This document shows positions 1 to 8,338 of a DNA stretch of 53,684 nt, piece after piece. Source of the stretch: Methanobacteriota archaeon (lineage in GTDB: Archaea > Thermoplasmatota > Poseidoniia > Poseidoniales > Poseidoniaceae); the NCBI GenBank assembly GCA_004195635.1, contig PSPT01000009.1:1-53684 (forward strand), in the 5' to 3' direction. A program made the translations under genes and the position numbers. Position 1 is the stretch's first letter. Every line of letters starts with the position of its first letter. The notes beneath the pieces were generated by a model. The model did not search any database. It was not told the DNA's origin and worked only from the letters and a program-made list of their open reading frames with translations.

Positions 1-212
1 TCAGCGGAACCACTACTGAATCCGCTCTGCTTACAGATGATGCTACATCAGATACCGCAAATCCCCTCGGCGATTTACAGGAGAGAACTGCAGACTTAAG
101 TGAGGATATTGACGAAGAACAGAACTTGCATAAAGCAATCTTACAGGCCGATGCTGAAGCGCCTGATGACTCTACTATTGAGGCAAAAACTATTGACGAG
201 GGTGACGAGTAA
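1..212 (+). CDS. C-terminal end of a truncated gene, probably SMC
   Basis: About 70 codons are open from base 3 to the TAA at 210-212. The encoded tail is strongly acidic (many D and E, short runs such as DDATSD and DEGDE) and contains no ATPase motif, so the sequence itself does not identify the family. The call rests on context: scpA and scpB follow at once, and smc-scpA-scpB is the usual condensin gene order. If it is SMC, the reader sees only an extra acidic tail after the ATPase head, which lies upstream of the window. It could be any acidic-tailed protein; the upstream sequence would settle it. Confidence 0.45.
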   Translation, partial: SGTTTESALLTDDATSDTANPLGDLQERTADLSEDIDEEQNLHKAILQADAEAPDDSTIEAKTIDEGDE

Positions 213-256
213 GTATCTGGTGACTAATTTCAACAATGGGGAAAGGAGGTGAGGTA

Positions 257-1537
257 TTGAAGCAAGAAAGTCTTGACAAATGGTTCCTTAGACAGGATGT
301 AATAGACCAATTGCGGGCTGAAGGTGCTGATACGGAAGACGATGCGCAACTTTATGCCAACCGCATTATGGAACTGGCTCAATTAGATGAAGCCGAACAC
401 AAATCTCTCAAAGATCCATTTGACCGTTCAGTTGCTCTGGTCTTTGAATTAGTTCGTACCGAAGGGCTAAACCCTTGGTCGATTGACCTTGAAAAGTTCA
501 TACGCCTCTTTAGTAAGAGAATCCGCAAGGGTGGTGGAGAGTTAGACCTGCCTTCTTGTGGACGCCTAATTCGTCTTGCGTGGGGTGTGCTTAGGCACCA
601 AGCCGAAGATCTGTATGGCCGCGCTCTATTAGCGGAGGAGGAAGAAGAGTCCGACTTTAATTTCCTCGGCGGCTGGGAGGTGGAATTTGATGATGCAGAA
701 TTTGCCTTTACCAATAATGTTCTAACCGGTGAAGCCGACTCCACATTACCTGATTTGTTCCAAGAAAGAGTGCATCGGGATGAAGGCCGGCCTGTGACGC
801 TCGGTGAATTACTCGGTGCGCTTAGAGAAGCCTGTGTCGAATCAGAAGAAGTCCGCCTGCGTGAAGAACACCGTAAGCGCCATGCAGCAGCAGTCAAGGA
901 TGCAATTTCAACCATTGGGAATAAAATGCATGATGAAAATTTGGAAAAAGATCTTCGCCTGTGTTGGATTTCATTCCGCGATGCCTTACAAGCCAGTGGT
1001 AAATCAAGCAAAGCACCACTGCCTCTGTCTGCAGTCAAAGGCGTAATTCGCCAGCAAATGATTGCCGAATATGGCTCTGAGCCAGAAGATATTGACGAGC
1101 AAGCATGGGTTACGACCCTTCTTTCTAGTTTACATCTTACTCATTTGGGAGTGATTGACTTATGGCAGGAAGATGCACCAGATGGTCCAATTCACATTCG
1201 TGACAAACACCATCAATTACTCACCTTTGAAGCGGTAATGGCGATTTGTGAACGTGATGCAAATGAACGCGCAAAGGCTGCTGAAGAGGAGATGGGTGGG
1301 TCAGAGCGCTATCGCATTAAGCAAGAGGCTTTAGTCGCAAGGGCATTGGCTGCTAAGGCTGCCGAGAAGGCAGAATTATTGTCACGCCAAGAGGCGGCTC
1401 TTGCTGCAATTGATGCGGCGGTTGCTAACAAAGAGGAGATAACCTCTGCCGCAATAACCCAAGTCGCTATCGATATAGATTCCATCCCAGCAGCAATGTT
1501 GGACATTATTGTCGATGGAGGTGTAGGTAGTGAGTAA
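257..1537 (+). CDS. scpA: ScpA, kleisin subunit of the SMC condensin complex
   Basis: ScpA bridges the SMC heads and, with ScpB, forms the condensin that compacts and segregates chromosomes. The N-terminal part matches the kleisin pattern (DPFDRSVALVFELVRTEGLN, a variant of the FEGPLDLLLxLI signature), and residues around 260-330 form the C-terminal winged helix (TTLLSSLHLTHLGVIDLWQ). After that comes a charged, Ala/Glu/Lys-rich coiled-coil-like tail of about 90 residues that ordinary ScpA lacks. A longer reading from ATG 236 exists, but AGGAGG at 244-249 lies inside it, exactly 7 nt before TTG 257. TTG 257 is therefore the better start (426 aa). The 3' end overlaps scpB by 8 nt, so the two are co-translated. 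Confidence 0.85.
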   Translation: MKQESLDKWFLRQDVIDQLRAEGADTEDDAQLYANRIMELAQLDEAEHKSLKDPFDRSVALVFELVRTEGLNPWSIDLEKFIRLFSKRIRKGGGELDLPSCGRLIRLAWGVLRHQAEDLYGRALLAEEEEESDFNFLGGWEVEFDDAEFAFTNNVLTGEADSTLPDLFQERVHRDEGRPVTLGELLGALREACVESEEVRLREEHRKRHAAAVKDAISTIGNKMHDENLEKDLRLCWISFRDALQASGKSSKAPLPLSAVKGVIRQQMIAEYGSEPEDIDEQAWVTTLLSSLHLTHLGVIDLWQEDAPDGPIHIRDKHHQLLTFEAVMAICERDANERAKAAEEEMGGSERYRIKQEALVARALAAKAAEKAELLSRQEAALAAIDAAVANKEEITSAAITQVAIDIDSIPAAMLDIIVDGGVGSE

Positions 1538-2123
1538 ACCTGGGCTTGAAACTCTCATAGAAGCCACATTGTTTGGTGCAGGTCGCTCGATGACCCCTGA
1601 GGAACTTGCAGAAGGGTTGAGTGCTGATGTCATTGAAGTAATCCACGCCCTCAATTCTCTCCACTCATCATTAAAGCGTCGCCGCGGTGGTGCAGTCCAA
1701 CTTTCGGAAGTCGGGCATCGTTGGGCTCTTGAAGTAAAACCAAAACTAGCAGATTATCTCCCGCAATCTGCCAAGCCAACGGTTTCGGAGGCGCATCTCA
1801 AAACTCTTTCACTCATTGCATATCATCAACCTATGTCGCAGACAAGATTGGTGGAACTACTCGGTCCAAGGGCTTACGACCATGTTAGAGCACTTTCCAA
1901 TGCGGGGTTAATTGACCGTCGCAGAGATGGAAACACACGTCGTCTTTCTACAACGAGGAGGTTTTCTGAAATGTTCGGTTGCCCACATAGCGATAAGGGT
2001 AAGGTGCGAAAATGGTGGCGAGAGCAGGTGGATAAAGCCGGACTTACTCAAGGTGCTGAACGTCCTGCTGCATTAGCACCTGATACCGGGCAGACGCTTC
2101 TTCCAGTTTCTGAAGAAGAATGA
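1530..2123 (+). CDS. scpB: ScpB, winged-helix partner of ScpA
   Basis: ScpB dimers bind the ScpA kleisin and regulate the SMC complex. The 197-aa protein has two winged-helix regions. The first begins LIEATLFGAGRSMTPEELAE, matching the family's LxEAlLFaxgxPls opening. The second holds LKTLSLIAYHQPMSQTRLVE, matching the family's hallmark LaIIAYxQPITRxEI. The motif TTRRFSEMFG corresponds to the conserved TTxxFLexFGL. Start is GTG 1530, with GGAGGTG at 1517-1523 inside the end of scpA. Length is typical for the family. The gene ends the condensin operon and is followed by a convergent gene. Confidence 0.9.
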   Translation: MSKPGLETLIEATLFGAGRSMTPEELAEGLSADVIEVIHALNSLHSSLKRRRGGAVQLSEVGHRWALEVKPKLADYLPQSAKPTVSEAHLKTLSLIAYHQPMSQTRLVELLGPRAYDHVRALSNAGLIDRRRDGNTRRLSTTRRFSEMFGCPHSDKGKVRKWWREQVDKAGLTQGAERPAALAPDTGQTLLPVSEEE

Positions 2124-2135
2124 TCGCACTCAACC

Positions 2136-2170
2136 GGTTATCTTGAAGTTAGTTGGGCAATCGGATAACC
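2136..2170. repeat. Inverted repeat between convergent genes
   Basis: GGTTATC (2136-2142) and GATAACC (2164-2170) can pair across a 21-nt loop in the gap between the convergent scpB and HMG-CoA reductase genes. There is no U-tract. It could be a weak bidirectional 3' end signal. Confidence 0.3.
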
Positions 2171-2221
2171 CTTGTGCCACGATGATGAGTGGCATTATTG
2201 TTGCATTATGACGCATCTATG

Positions 2222-3526
2222 TCAAAGGGCATTTTCACGCAGTTTTATTAGAGCACTATCGATAGATTGTTGAGTGATAGGGCCATCGTGGTTATGCACG
2301 AATTCCACAATTTTCTCTATCTCTCCGCCAACTGCTCCGGCAGAAACTGCCATGTTTTGCGCATGCAGTTTCATGTGTCCGGCTTGTATTCCGGCAGTAG
2401 AAAGAGCAAATAATGCGGCTAAATTTTGTGATAATCCAGTTGCGGCAATAACTCCTGCCAATTCTTGTGAGGACTTAACGCCAAGGATATTCAAATTAGC
2501 CTTGGCTGCAGGATGTACCTTGCTTGCACCGCCAACAATGCCGACTGCCATGGGGCATTCTATCGAACCATGGAGATCTCCGTTTGAGTTTACTTCCCAG
2601 TGCGTTATTGAGGAATACTTGCCATTGTTGTATGCTGCCCAAGAATGGCATCCGGCTTCAATGGCTCGCCAATCTTGGCCACACGCAACTGCAACTGAAC
2701 TAATTGCATTCATTATTCCCTTGTTGTGCGTAGCAGCTCTAAAAGGGTCTGCATCTGCAAAGTGATATGCATTTATTATTCTCAAAATGACACTTTCACC
2801 ACTCTCGCGGCTACCGTCAAGAGACAATTCTTCGGGAGTCCAAGTCGCAGATGCTCTTGCCAAACGATGAGTTGCAAGGTTAGATAATATTTTCAGTTTT
2901 ACCGAGCCTCCAATTAAGGATTCAATGTCAGAAGATATCAGTTCAGTCATTGTATTGACTGCATTTGCACCCATTGCATCTCGGCAATCAACGAGGATGT
3001 GAATCACAAACATTGGCCCTGACATTGTCTGAATCGACCGAGTAAGTATATCCTTACAACCACCACCCAGGCGAATCAATGTCGAGGGTAAACTATTGCA
3101 CTTAGCGATGATTTCTTCCTTAGCATTGAAGATGATTTTCTCTGCAACGGCATGATCATCTACGTCGATAACCTGTATCTGTCCAATCATTATTGGTTTG
3201 TCGTTATTTGTCCTAAATCCTCCCTTGACAAGGCAACGCTTTGCCATATTGGATGCTGCGGCGACTACGCTTGATTCTTCAACCGCATAAGGTACCACAT
3301 ACGGCTTTCCGTCAATCACGAAATTTGTTGCAATGCCTACTGGTAATGACATTGTGCCAATGACATTCTCAATCATTCGGTTAGCCGCTTCCTCGTCTAA
3401 CTCGCCATAATTTTCCAATGTGGCGATGTCGGCAGCGCCCAAGTGTGCCATTTCGGCAACCCTTCTGCGTCTTTCAGCAACGCTAAGTTTGTGGAACCCA
3501 GGTAGGCGACTATCATCAACAGGCAT
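2222..3526 (-). CDS. mvaA: Hydroxymethylglutaryl-CoA reductase, class II type
   Basis: This enzyme interconverts HMG-CoA and mevalonate, the entry to isoprenoid and archaeal ether-lipid synthesis. The 434-aa protein shows the family's active-site landmarks: ENVIGTMSLPVGIATNF with the catalytic Glu, DCRDAMGANAVNTM with the catalytic Asp, THNKGIMNA with the catalytic Lys, and GHMKLHAQNMA with the C-terminal catalytic His. The short form without a membrane anchor, and the order of these blocks, fit class II (Pseudomonas mevalonii type), which also occurs in Archaeoglobus and Thermoplasma relatives. ATG 3526 is preferred because GGGGAG lies just upstream; a TTG at 3538 would add only four residues. 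Class II enzymes can run either way with NAD(H) or NADP(H); here a biosynthetic role is inferred. Confidence 0.9.
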   Translation of the reverse strand: MPVDDSRLPGFHKLSVAERRRRVAEMAHLGAADIATLENYGELDEEAANRMIENVIGTMSLPVGIATNFVIDGKPYVVPYAVEESSVVAAASNMAKRCLVKGGFRTNNDKPIMIGQIQVIDVDDHAVAEKIIFNAKEEIIAKCNSLPSTLIRLGGGCKDILTRSIQTMSGPMFVIHILVDCRDAMGANAVNTMTELISSDIESLIGGSVKLKILSNLATHRLARASATWTPEELSLDGSRESGESVILRIINAYHFADADPFRAATHNKGIMNAISSVAVACGQDWRAIEAGCHSWAAYNNGKYSSITHWEVNSNGDLHGSIECPMAVGIVGGASKVHPAAKANLNILGVKSSQELAGVIAATGLSQNLAALFALSTAGIQAGHMKLHAQNMAVSAGAVGGEIEKIVEFVHNHDGPITQQSIDSALIKLRENAL

Positions 3527-3934
3527 GCGACTCCCCAATCGCCTCTAGCGCGCCCTCTATCTAATGCCTTTGCCGGTATTTGCGAGCAATTGTGCCCTTT
3601 CACTTACCTCGCGCCATGCGCAGCCTCACATTTTGCTTTACGGGGGCTCGTCATACTATATGCCAATCCTTTGAGCAACACATCTTATTTTCTTCAGGGG
3701 TGCTGGTGTCAACTCTAATGTTGGGGTGGGGTGAGTCTAAATGCGTTATTAACGCGTTAAATCATATGTTAATAAAGCGTTAATCATCCGTTAAACGGCT
3801 ATTTTTGCCAGCATTAATATTACACCCTAATTTTGCAATTCACACCGAGTATTGCCTTTGGGTATCCAAAACCACTCGTTAATATGCGTAAATGCGTCAA
3901 ACGCTATAAGCCATGAAGTTGGCTGAGAGGATTT
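3527..3934. promoter_or_regulatory. Divergent intergenic region with CGTTAA box cluster
   Basis: This 408-nt stretch separates two divergent genes. The hexamer CGTTAA or its complement occurs at 3749-3754 (complement), 3755-3760, 3778-3783, 3789-3794 and 3877-3882. The first two form the perfect palindrome TTAACGCGTTAA (3749-3760). Two more palindromes with a one-base centre are GCGTTATTAACGC (3743-3755) and CCGTTAAACGG (3788-3798). The 3740-3900 part is AT-rich. This may be an operator array for the AAA+ gene or a replication-initiator binding region. No coding region was found here. Confidence 0.55.
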
Positions 3935-5953
3935 ATGAGTGAGCGGGCTGAATTCAATCTCAATCTACCTCCGATGCGGTCTAACCCTTTTTCTGGCAGA
4001 CCGCTCGAATCGTCGGAATGGCGCCTATTAGCTGGACGAAACCAGTTAATGTCGAAATTATTCCGTTTGTTAAAACACCAATCACCGCGAATTATCTTGG
4101 TAAAAGGGGAACGAGGTTCGGGCCGCACATCATTATTGCACTCCCTCGCCTCACAAACTGAGCGCTTCTATTCGCTTACAATGCTTCCTTCTGAAGACCC
4201 TGCTCATCGTGTGCTTGGGGAGACATTTGCCACTATTGTCGGCTTTGATCAGCCTCCTCATTATACTTTAACAGTTGAAAAATTAGTTTCTGAAATGGCG
4301 GGCCACACAGGCACCTTGCCGTTACTTACTTACGACTATCCAAATGCAACTGGTGCACAAATGGTCGAAGTATTTGGGCGCTTAGTGGACCATTTGCGTC
4401 GTTTCCGAGCATTAGTGCTGATTACAGTTACTCCGGCGCAATTAGCATCCTTTCCCGAGGAGTTAATATCTTCTTTTGATGAAGTGGATGAACTGAAACC
4501 TCTTGATGAGGAAGCACTTTGTGAATTAGTTAATCGACGTATGAGGGAGGTCAGCCGTATTCAGTGGAGTCTTCCTACGGCATTATCCAAGTGTATTTTG
4601 GATGAAACAGGAGGGCATGTAGGCCGCACTGTCCGCTTATTGCGAGATCTTTTTGATTACGCGCGCAAAGAAAAAGAAATCGACGACAATTTAATCAGCC
4701 TCAAAGCCGCATTTGATGCACTTGAGGGCGAAGATAGCGAGGGTCAGTATTCACTAATGAGTGGTAAGTATGCGCCTGAATATATTCCTTCTTCAATTGA
4801 GGAAGCACTCGGGGAGTCAGGAGTATCTGACGATTCTGCCACTATTGTCGGCAAAACCAATGCGCCACTGGGGCCAAATAACGCTATAGTCGCCCAAAGT
4901 GAGGGGATTTCAACTAAGTCCTCTATGAGGATAGATCCGGTTGATGAAGGCAAGAAAGAGCGAATAACAGATATTCTTGAGGATGACAATAATGCTGATT
5001 CTCCCTTCGAGTTTAGCATGTTTGATGACGGCATTGCCGAATCCGGCGTTATAGGAGAAGGCGTTGAGTCGATTGAAGTAGAAAACAATGAGGTGTCTGG
5101 TGATACATCAAATCCTTTAGGTGATTATGTTAGTGAATCAAGCCTACCAATGCCAAGAGGTCCCTTTGGGTCACTAACTTCTAGAAACCGTCAAGCAAAC
5201 TTTGATTCACCGCGTTTTGAAAAAGATAGCAAACTGCCAAATTACACCGATGCTAGCGAAAAACCAAACATACAAGATGGTGGTTCTGATTTGTGGCACG
5301 CCACAGATGCCCCTCTTCCGGAAGTAGAAAAAGAGAATGAGGAAATCGCAATACCTACTGTTCCAATGCAAAATCAGTTTACTGCCTCTCTGCCTCATCA
5401 GGGCCTTCCAATTCAAGCGCATCATCCACTGCCACAACCTCATCCTCTACCACACCCTCCTGGGGCTTTGCCTGCTAGATTGCCCACTGAGCAACCTCTG
5501 CCTCCAAATGCACTTCAGCCACATATTCGCCAATATTCTCCACTACACGGTGCCCACATACCCTCAAAACCCCCTTCTATGACAAATCTGGGCGATGTTT
5601 CAGGCGAGCCGGCAAATATGTTCGCTAATGGACTTGCAGGCCGCCTAACTGCTTTGAATCAACCACAACCGCAACAACCTCCGCAAAGTGTAGCTTTAAA
5701 TGCCGAACATCTTCGCAATTTATGTTCAAATGAGGCATTATTAATCGAAACGGCATTACAACGGGAATTTTCTCCAAGTGATGAAACTCTAATGAATGGA
5801 TTAAATGTAAGGCGTCCAAGAATGTCGCAATTATGCAATGGCTTGCAGAAAGCAGGAATCTTCAAAGTTCGCAAAATAGGCCGTTCTCGCCTCTTTTCTA
5901 TTACTAACGATGCAAGGGCTCAAATGATTGCATGGGGTTTGCTGGAGGGCTAA
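3935..5953 (+). CDS. Cdc6/Orc-like AAA+ protein, degenerate ATPase, C-terminal winged helix
   Basis: The 672-aa protein has three parts. Residues about 30-265 look like a Cdc6/Orc-type AAA+ module with a P-loop GERGSGRT (58-65), a Walker B-like strand ending TYDY (132-135), a sensor-1-like strand (160-168) and a GGHVGRTVRLL lid segment (226-236). Residues about 266-590 are a low-complexity acidic then Pro/His/Gln-rich linker. Residues about 595-670 form a winged helix ending in a basic wing (KVRKIGRSRLFSI). Key residues are degenerate: Walker A Lys is Arg and the Walker B Glu is Tyr, so ATP hydrolysis is doubtful. ATG 3935 has GAGAGG 4 nt upstream. The next gene begins 2 nt after its stop, so they share a transcript. 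The function is unknown; DNA binding is likely. Confidence 0.7.
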   Translation: MSERAEFNLNLPPMRSNPFSGRPLESSEWRLLAGRNQLMSKLFRLLKHQSPRIILVKGERGSGRTSLLHSLASQTERFYSLTMLPSEDPAHRVLGETFATIVGFDQPPHYTLTVEKLVSEMAGHTGTLPLLTYDYPNATGAQMVEVFGRLVDHLRRFRALVLITVTPAQLASFPEELISSFDEVDELKPLDEEALCELVNRRMREVSRIQWSLPTALSKCILDETGGHVGRTVRLLRDLFDYARKEKEIDDNLISLKAAFDALEGEDSEGQYSLMSGKYAPEYIPSSIEEALGESGVSDDSATIVGKTNAPLGPNNAIVAQSEGISTKSSMRIDPVDEGKKERITDILEDDNNADSPFEFSMFDDGIAESGVIGEGVESIEVENNEVSGDTSNPLGDYVSESSLPMPRGPFGSLTSRNRQANFDSPRFEKDSKLPNYTDASEKPNIQDGGSDLWHATDAPLPEVEKENEEIAIPTVPMQNQFTASLPHQGLPIQAHHPLPQPHPLPHPPGALPARLPTEQPLPPNALQPHIRQYSPLHGAHIPSKPPSMTNLGDVSGEPANMFANGLAGRLTALNQPQPQQPPQSVALNAEHLRNLCSNEALLIETALQREFSPSDETLMNGLNVRRPRMSQLCNGLQKAGIFKVRKIGRSRLFSITNDARAQMIAWGLLEG

Positions 5954-5955
5954 TA

Positions 5956-6993
5956 ATGACTGAAGAAGAACAGAGTTGGCAAGTAGTTTGGTCTAAACAA
6001 TTTCCTCGTGTAGCAGCAATTGCACATTATGGCGATGGGGTAATAGTTGCAGCCGGTACAGATGTAATCTGTATCGATGCAGGCGGAAATACGCGTTGGA
6101 AGTCATCTTTCCCTTTTGCAGTATATAGTTTAGGCATTTCAGATGAGACAATTGGTTTACTCTGTGGTCAAGGGTTTCACCTTCTCAACATTGTAGATGG
6201 TACACCTTTGCACGAAGGTAGGTCAACTACTGGCGGGTTCAATGGCTTACTCCCCCGCGTAGGAGGTGGCTGGGTCTTATCAGATAGAGTTGGTCATTTG
6301 CATCTATTCAACGGCAATGGAATCGGTGTGCGCCGTGTTAATGTTGGTTCAATACGCCGCCTGATCGGTTGTCTCGACCGTGAACATCTATTACTTCAAG
6401 ACGAAAAGGGTCACTTACGTTGCCTCCGTTTAGTTCAGCAAGATAGCGGCCGAATGGTAGATGAGCGAATCTGGTCTTGGATGAGTGAGTTACATGATGG
6501 GCATATTTTGGCACAATCAACTGATGGTGAAATATGGGTCGGTGTACCTCATCCCTTCGGATGGGATGAACTTCAGCGTATCGAAACTATTGGCATGGAA
6601 CCTCTCGCCTCAACTCGCACAGCTGATGGCTGGTGGGTGCTTGAATTACAGGGTAATTTATGCCGATTGCCGCCTATAGAACATGATACTGCGCTCATCG
6701 GCGGCGAGTATTTATGTGGCAACCGAATTGACCGAATTGCAACTTCTACTCGCGGCGGATTGCTACGCTGGTGGGAAGCTCCACATCTCGCAGTTCAGCG
6801 GCGCGCCCAAACACGACAACTCGTCGCCGAAGAAAAACAAAGGATGGATTGGGAACATCGCGCGCAGATTTTCCATGCTGCACGCAAGGCGGAAGATGAA
6901 GGAATTTTGTCTAAGGCAGTAGAATTGTACCAAACATTGGGAAGAAGCGAGGATATGCGGCGTATTTTGGAAAAGCAGAGGGGGGGTAATTAG
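5956..6993 (+). CDS. Beta-propeller protein with C-terminal helical segment
   Basis: The first 290 or so residues are a series of short beta-strand repeats with the Gly/Trp/Asp texture of PQQ/WD40-like propellers (for example GDGVIVAAGTDVICIDAGGN, DGEIWVGVPHPFG, TADGWWVLELQGN). The last 60 are charged helices (RAQIFHAARKAEDEGILSKA) resembling a TPR-like repeat. No signal peptide is seen, so it is cytoplasmic and probably a protein-interaction scaffold. ATG 5956 is chosen because GGAGGG (5944-5949) precedes it by 6 nt; an in-frame ATG at 5932 lies inside the upstream gene. The stop abuts the GTG of the DUF357 gene. Exact family not recognised. Confidence 0.65.
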   Translation: MTEEEQSWQVVWSKQFPRVAAIAHYGDGVIVAAGTDVICIDAGGNTRWKSSFPFAVYSLGISDETIGLLCGQGFHLLNIVDGTPLHEGRSTTGGFNGLLPRVGGGWVLSDRVGHLHLFNGNGIGVRRVNVGSIRRLIGCLDREHLLLQDEKGHLRCLRLVQQDSGRMVDERIWSWMSELHDGHILAQSTDGEIWVGVPHPFGWDELQRIETIGMEPLASTRTADGWWVLELQGNLCRLPPIEHDTALIGGEYLCGNRIDRIATSTRGGLLRWWEAPHLAVQRRAQTRQLVAEEKQRMDWEHRAQIFHAARKAEDEGILSKAVELYQTLGRSEDMRRILEKQRGGN

Positions 6994-7293
6994 GTGTCTA
7001 AACTTCAGGACAAAGTTAGTGAAGAAAAACTAACCCACTATCTCGAACTCACTTCTAAAGCACGTGCTAAGGCCACACCAATTCCCAATGAAGGGACTGA
7101 GGATAATAATCGTCTTCAGGTAATGTTGCGAATGGTAGATGATTATTCTTCAGATGCAAGGCACTTCATGGCCAATGGTGATTATGTAAGGGCATTTGGG
7201 GCTATTAATTATGCTCACGCTTGGATTGATGCGGCGGTAAAAATCGGCTTGCTGGATGGGCACGGGGATGATGTACTCTTCACACTCCCCTAA
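6994..7293 (+). CDS. DUF357 family small archaeal protein
   Basis: The 99-aa helical protein carries the DUF357 hallmark: a stretch with DDYSSDARHFMANGDYVRA followed by AFGAINYAHAWIDA. Length is normal for the family, which is archaeal and without an assigned function. The GTG start at 6994 follows directly on the stop of the beta-propeller gene, with a G7-containing purine run at 6978-6986 as the ribosome binding site. It is the last gene of the AAA+/propeller/DUF357 cassette, and its start coupled to the previous stop suggests a joint job. Confidence 0.8.
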   Translation: MSKLQDKVSEEKLTHYLELTSKARAKATPIPNEGTEDNNRLQVMLRMVDDYSSDARHFMANGDYVRAFGAINYAHAWIDAAVKIGLLDGHGDDVLFTLP

Positions 7294-7332
7294 GGTGAGA
7301 GTTTTTGGAAGTCTAGTTTGCTTACAGGTGCG

Positions 7333-7740
7333 TCATAATAAGTCGGTAATTTTGCCTATGTCCTCAAGTTGTTGCTGCATTTGAATTAGTTTATCCTGCG
7401 CATTATAAATTACCGGTTGCAATACTTCTTCAAGACTTCCGTTTAAGGAATAAATGTGTTTTGGCCGCCCCCTACTTCGCAATTGTTGAGGCATTATTTT
7501 GATCGCATTAATTGATTTTAATTCCTTTATTGCAATGCTGACTTCGGGTTGCCTTAGATTACAAATATTCTGGATGCTTACGCTATCGAGATTATCGTGG
7601 TGGTGAAGGCAAATTAGTACATTTGCAGTAGGGTGATTGAGGCCAAGCTGTTTGAGTAAAGAAATGAGTTCCATTGCCAATGGAATTGGTAAACCTCTCG
7701 CCTCAGGGACTGCATTCGCAGCAGTATCTATTTCAGCCAT
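7333..7740 (-). CDS. Winged-helix transcriptional regulator
   Basis: The 135-aa protein has a MarR/TrmB-like winged helix: a helix with TANVLICLHHHDN, a recognition segment around SIQNICNLRQPEVSIAIKEL, then a basic wing (LRSRGRPKHIYSLN). A C-terminal coiled helix (KLIQMQQQLEDIGKI) could mediate dimerisation. No metal or ligand site is obvious. ATG 7740 has GGAG 8 nt upstream; a longer reading from 7785 is possible but has no better site. It stands alone downstream of the PIN gene with a 209-nt AT-rich leader, which suits autoregulation. The target is unknown. Confidence 0.75.
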   Translation of the reverse strand: MAEIDTAANAVPEARGLPIPLAMELISLLKQLGLNHPTANVLICLHHHDNLDSVSIQNICNLRQPEVSIAIKELKSINAIKIMPQQLRSRGRPKHIYSLNGSLEEVLQPVIYNAQDKLIQMQQQLEDIGKITDLL

Positions 7741-7949
7741 ATTCCGTCTCCGTATTCTTGTCAATAATAAAGGCAATACCGACAATAGTCAATATTGTGC
7801 AATTTTTTTCGCTTTTTTGGAATACAAATATTATTTTGCGAACAATCACACGACAAAGCAGACGCAATGAAGAAAACTTTGCGTCATGTAGAGGGAATAG
7901 AAATGTTAGATGAAGAAGAAACAGGCGAGGCATGAAGTAAGGAATGGCA

Positions 7950-8321
7950 TCACTCAATTAGGCGAAGGCGCTTTCCGCCGAGAACTTCAATTACCGAGCA
8001 ACCAGCATGGTGTAAACGCTTTTTCAATTCCTTGTCAATAGTAAGAACTGGAATATCCTTCTCCTTTGCAATAACAAATAATTGATCGTCAGTGTGCTTC
8101 CCATGACCTTCTTTCGCCTCCATAATCTGTGCTTTTTGCCTCAATAAATCCAACAACAAATTGCTTCTATTTTTCTCCTCAAGTTTTACCAATTCAGCCT
8201 CAACAGTATCTAGCAGGATTAGTTGAAATGGACCAACTACACTTTGCATTCCGTGGTCAAGGTTAATTCGCCCCTCAATCAGGGCAGCCCAACCACAAGC
8301 ATCCACTAGAATTTCTTGCAT
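7950..8321 (-). CDS. PIN-domain ribonuclease, Fcf1/Utp24-like
   Basis: The 123-aa protein is a single PIN domain. The expected acidic residues are visible: Asp in the opening EILVDACGW, Glu in LDTVEAELVKL, the Asp pair in GKHTDDQLFVIA and Asp in PVLTIDKELKKRL. Such archaeal PIN proteins encoded beside aIF2gamma are generally annotated as rRNA-processing (Fcf1-type) nucleases rather than toxins. The 17-nt gap after aIF2gamma and the absence of an antitoxin gene support that reading. ATG 8321 is preceded by GGAGG. It is the last gene of the eS6-aIF2gamma-PIN cluster. Confidence 0.8.
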   Translation of the reverse strand: MQEILVDACGWAALIEGRINLDHGMQSVVGPFQLILLDTVEAELVKLEEKNRSNLLLDLLRQKAQIMEAKEGHGKHTDDQLFVIAKEKDIPVLTIDKELKKRLHHAGCSVIEVLGGKRLRLIE

Positions 8322-8338
8322 GCTTTGTCGCCTCCGAA

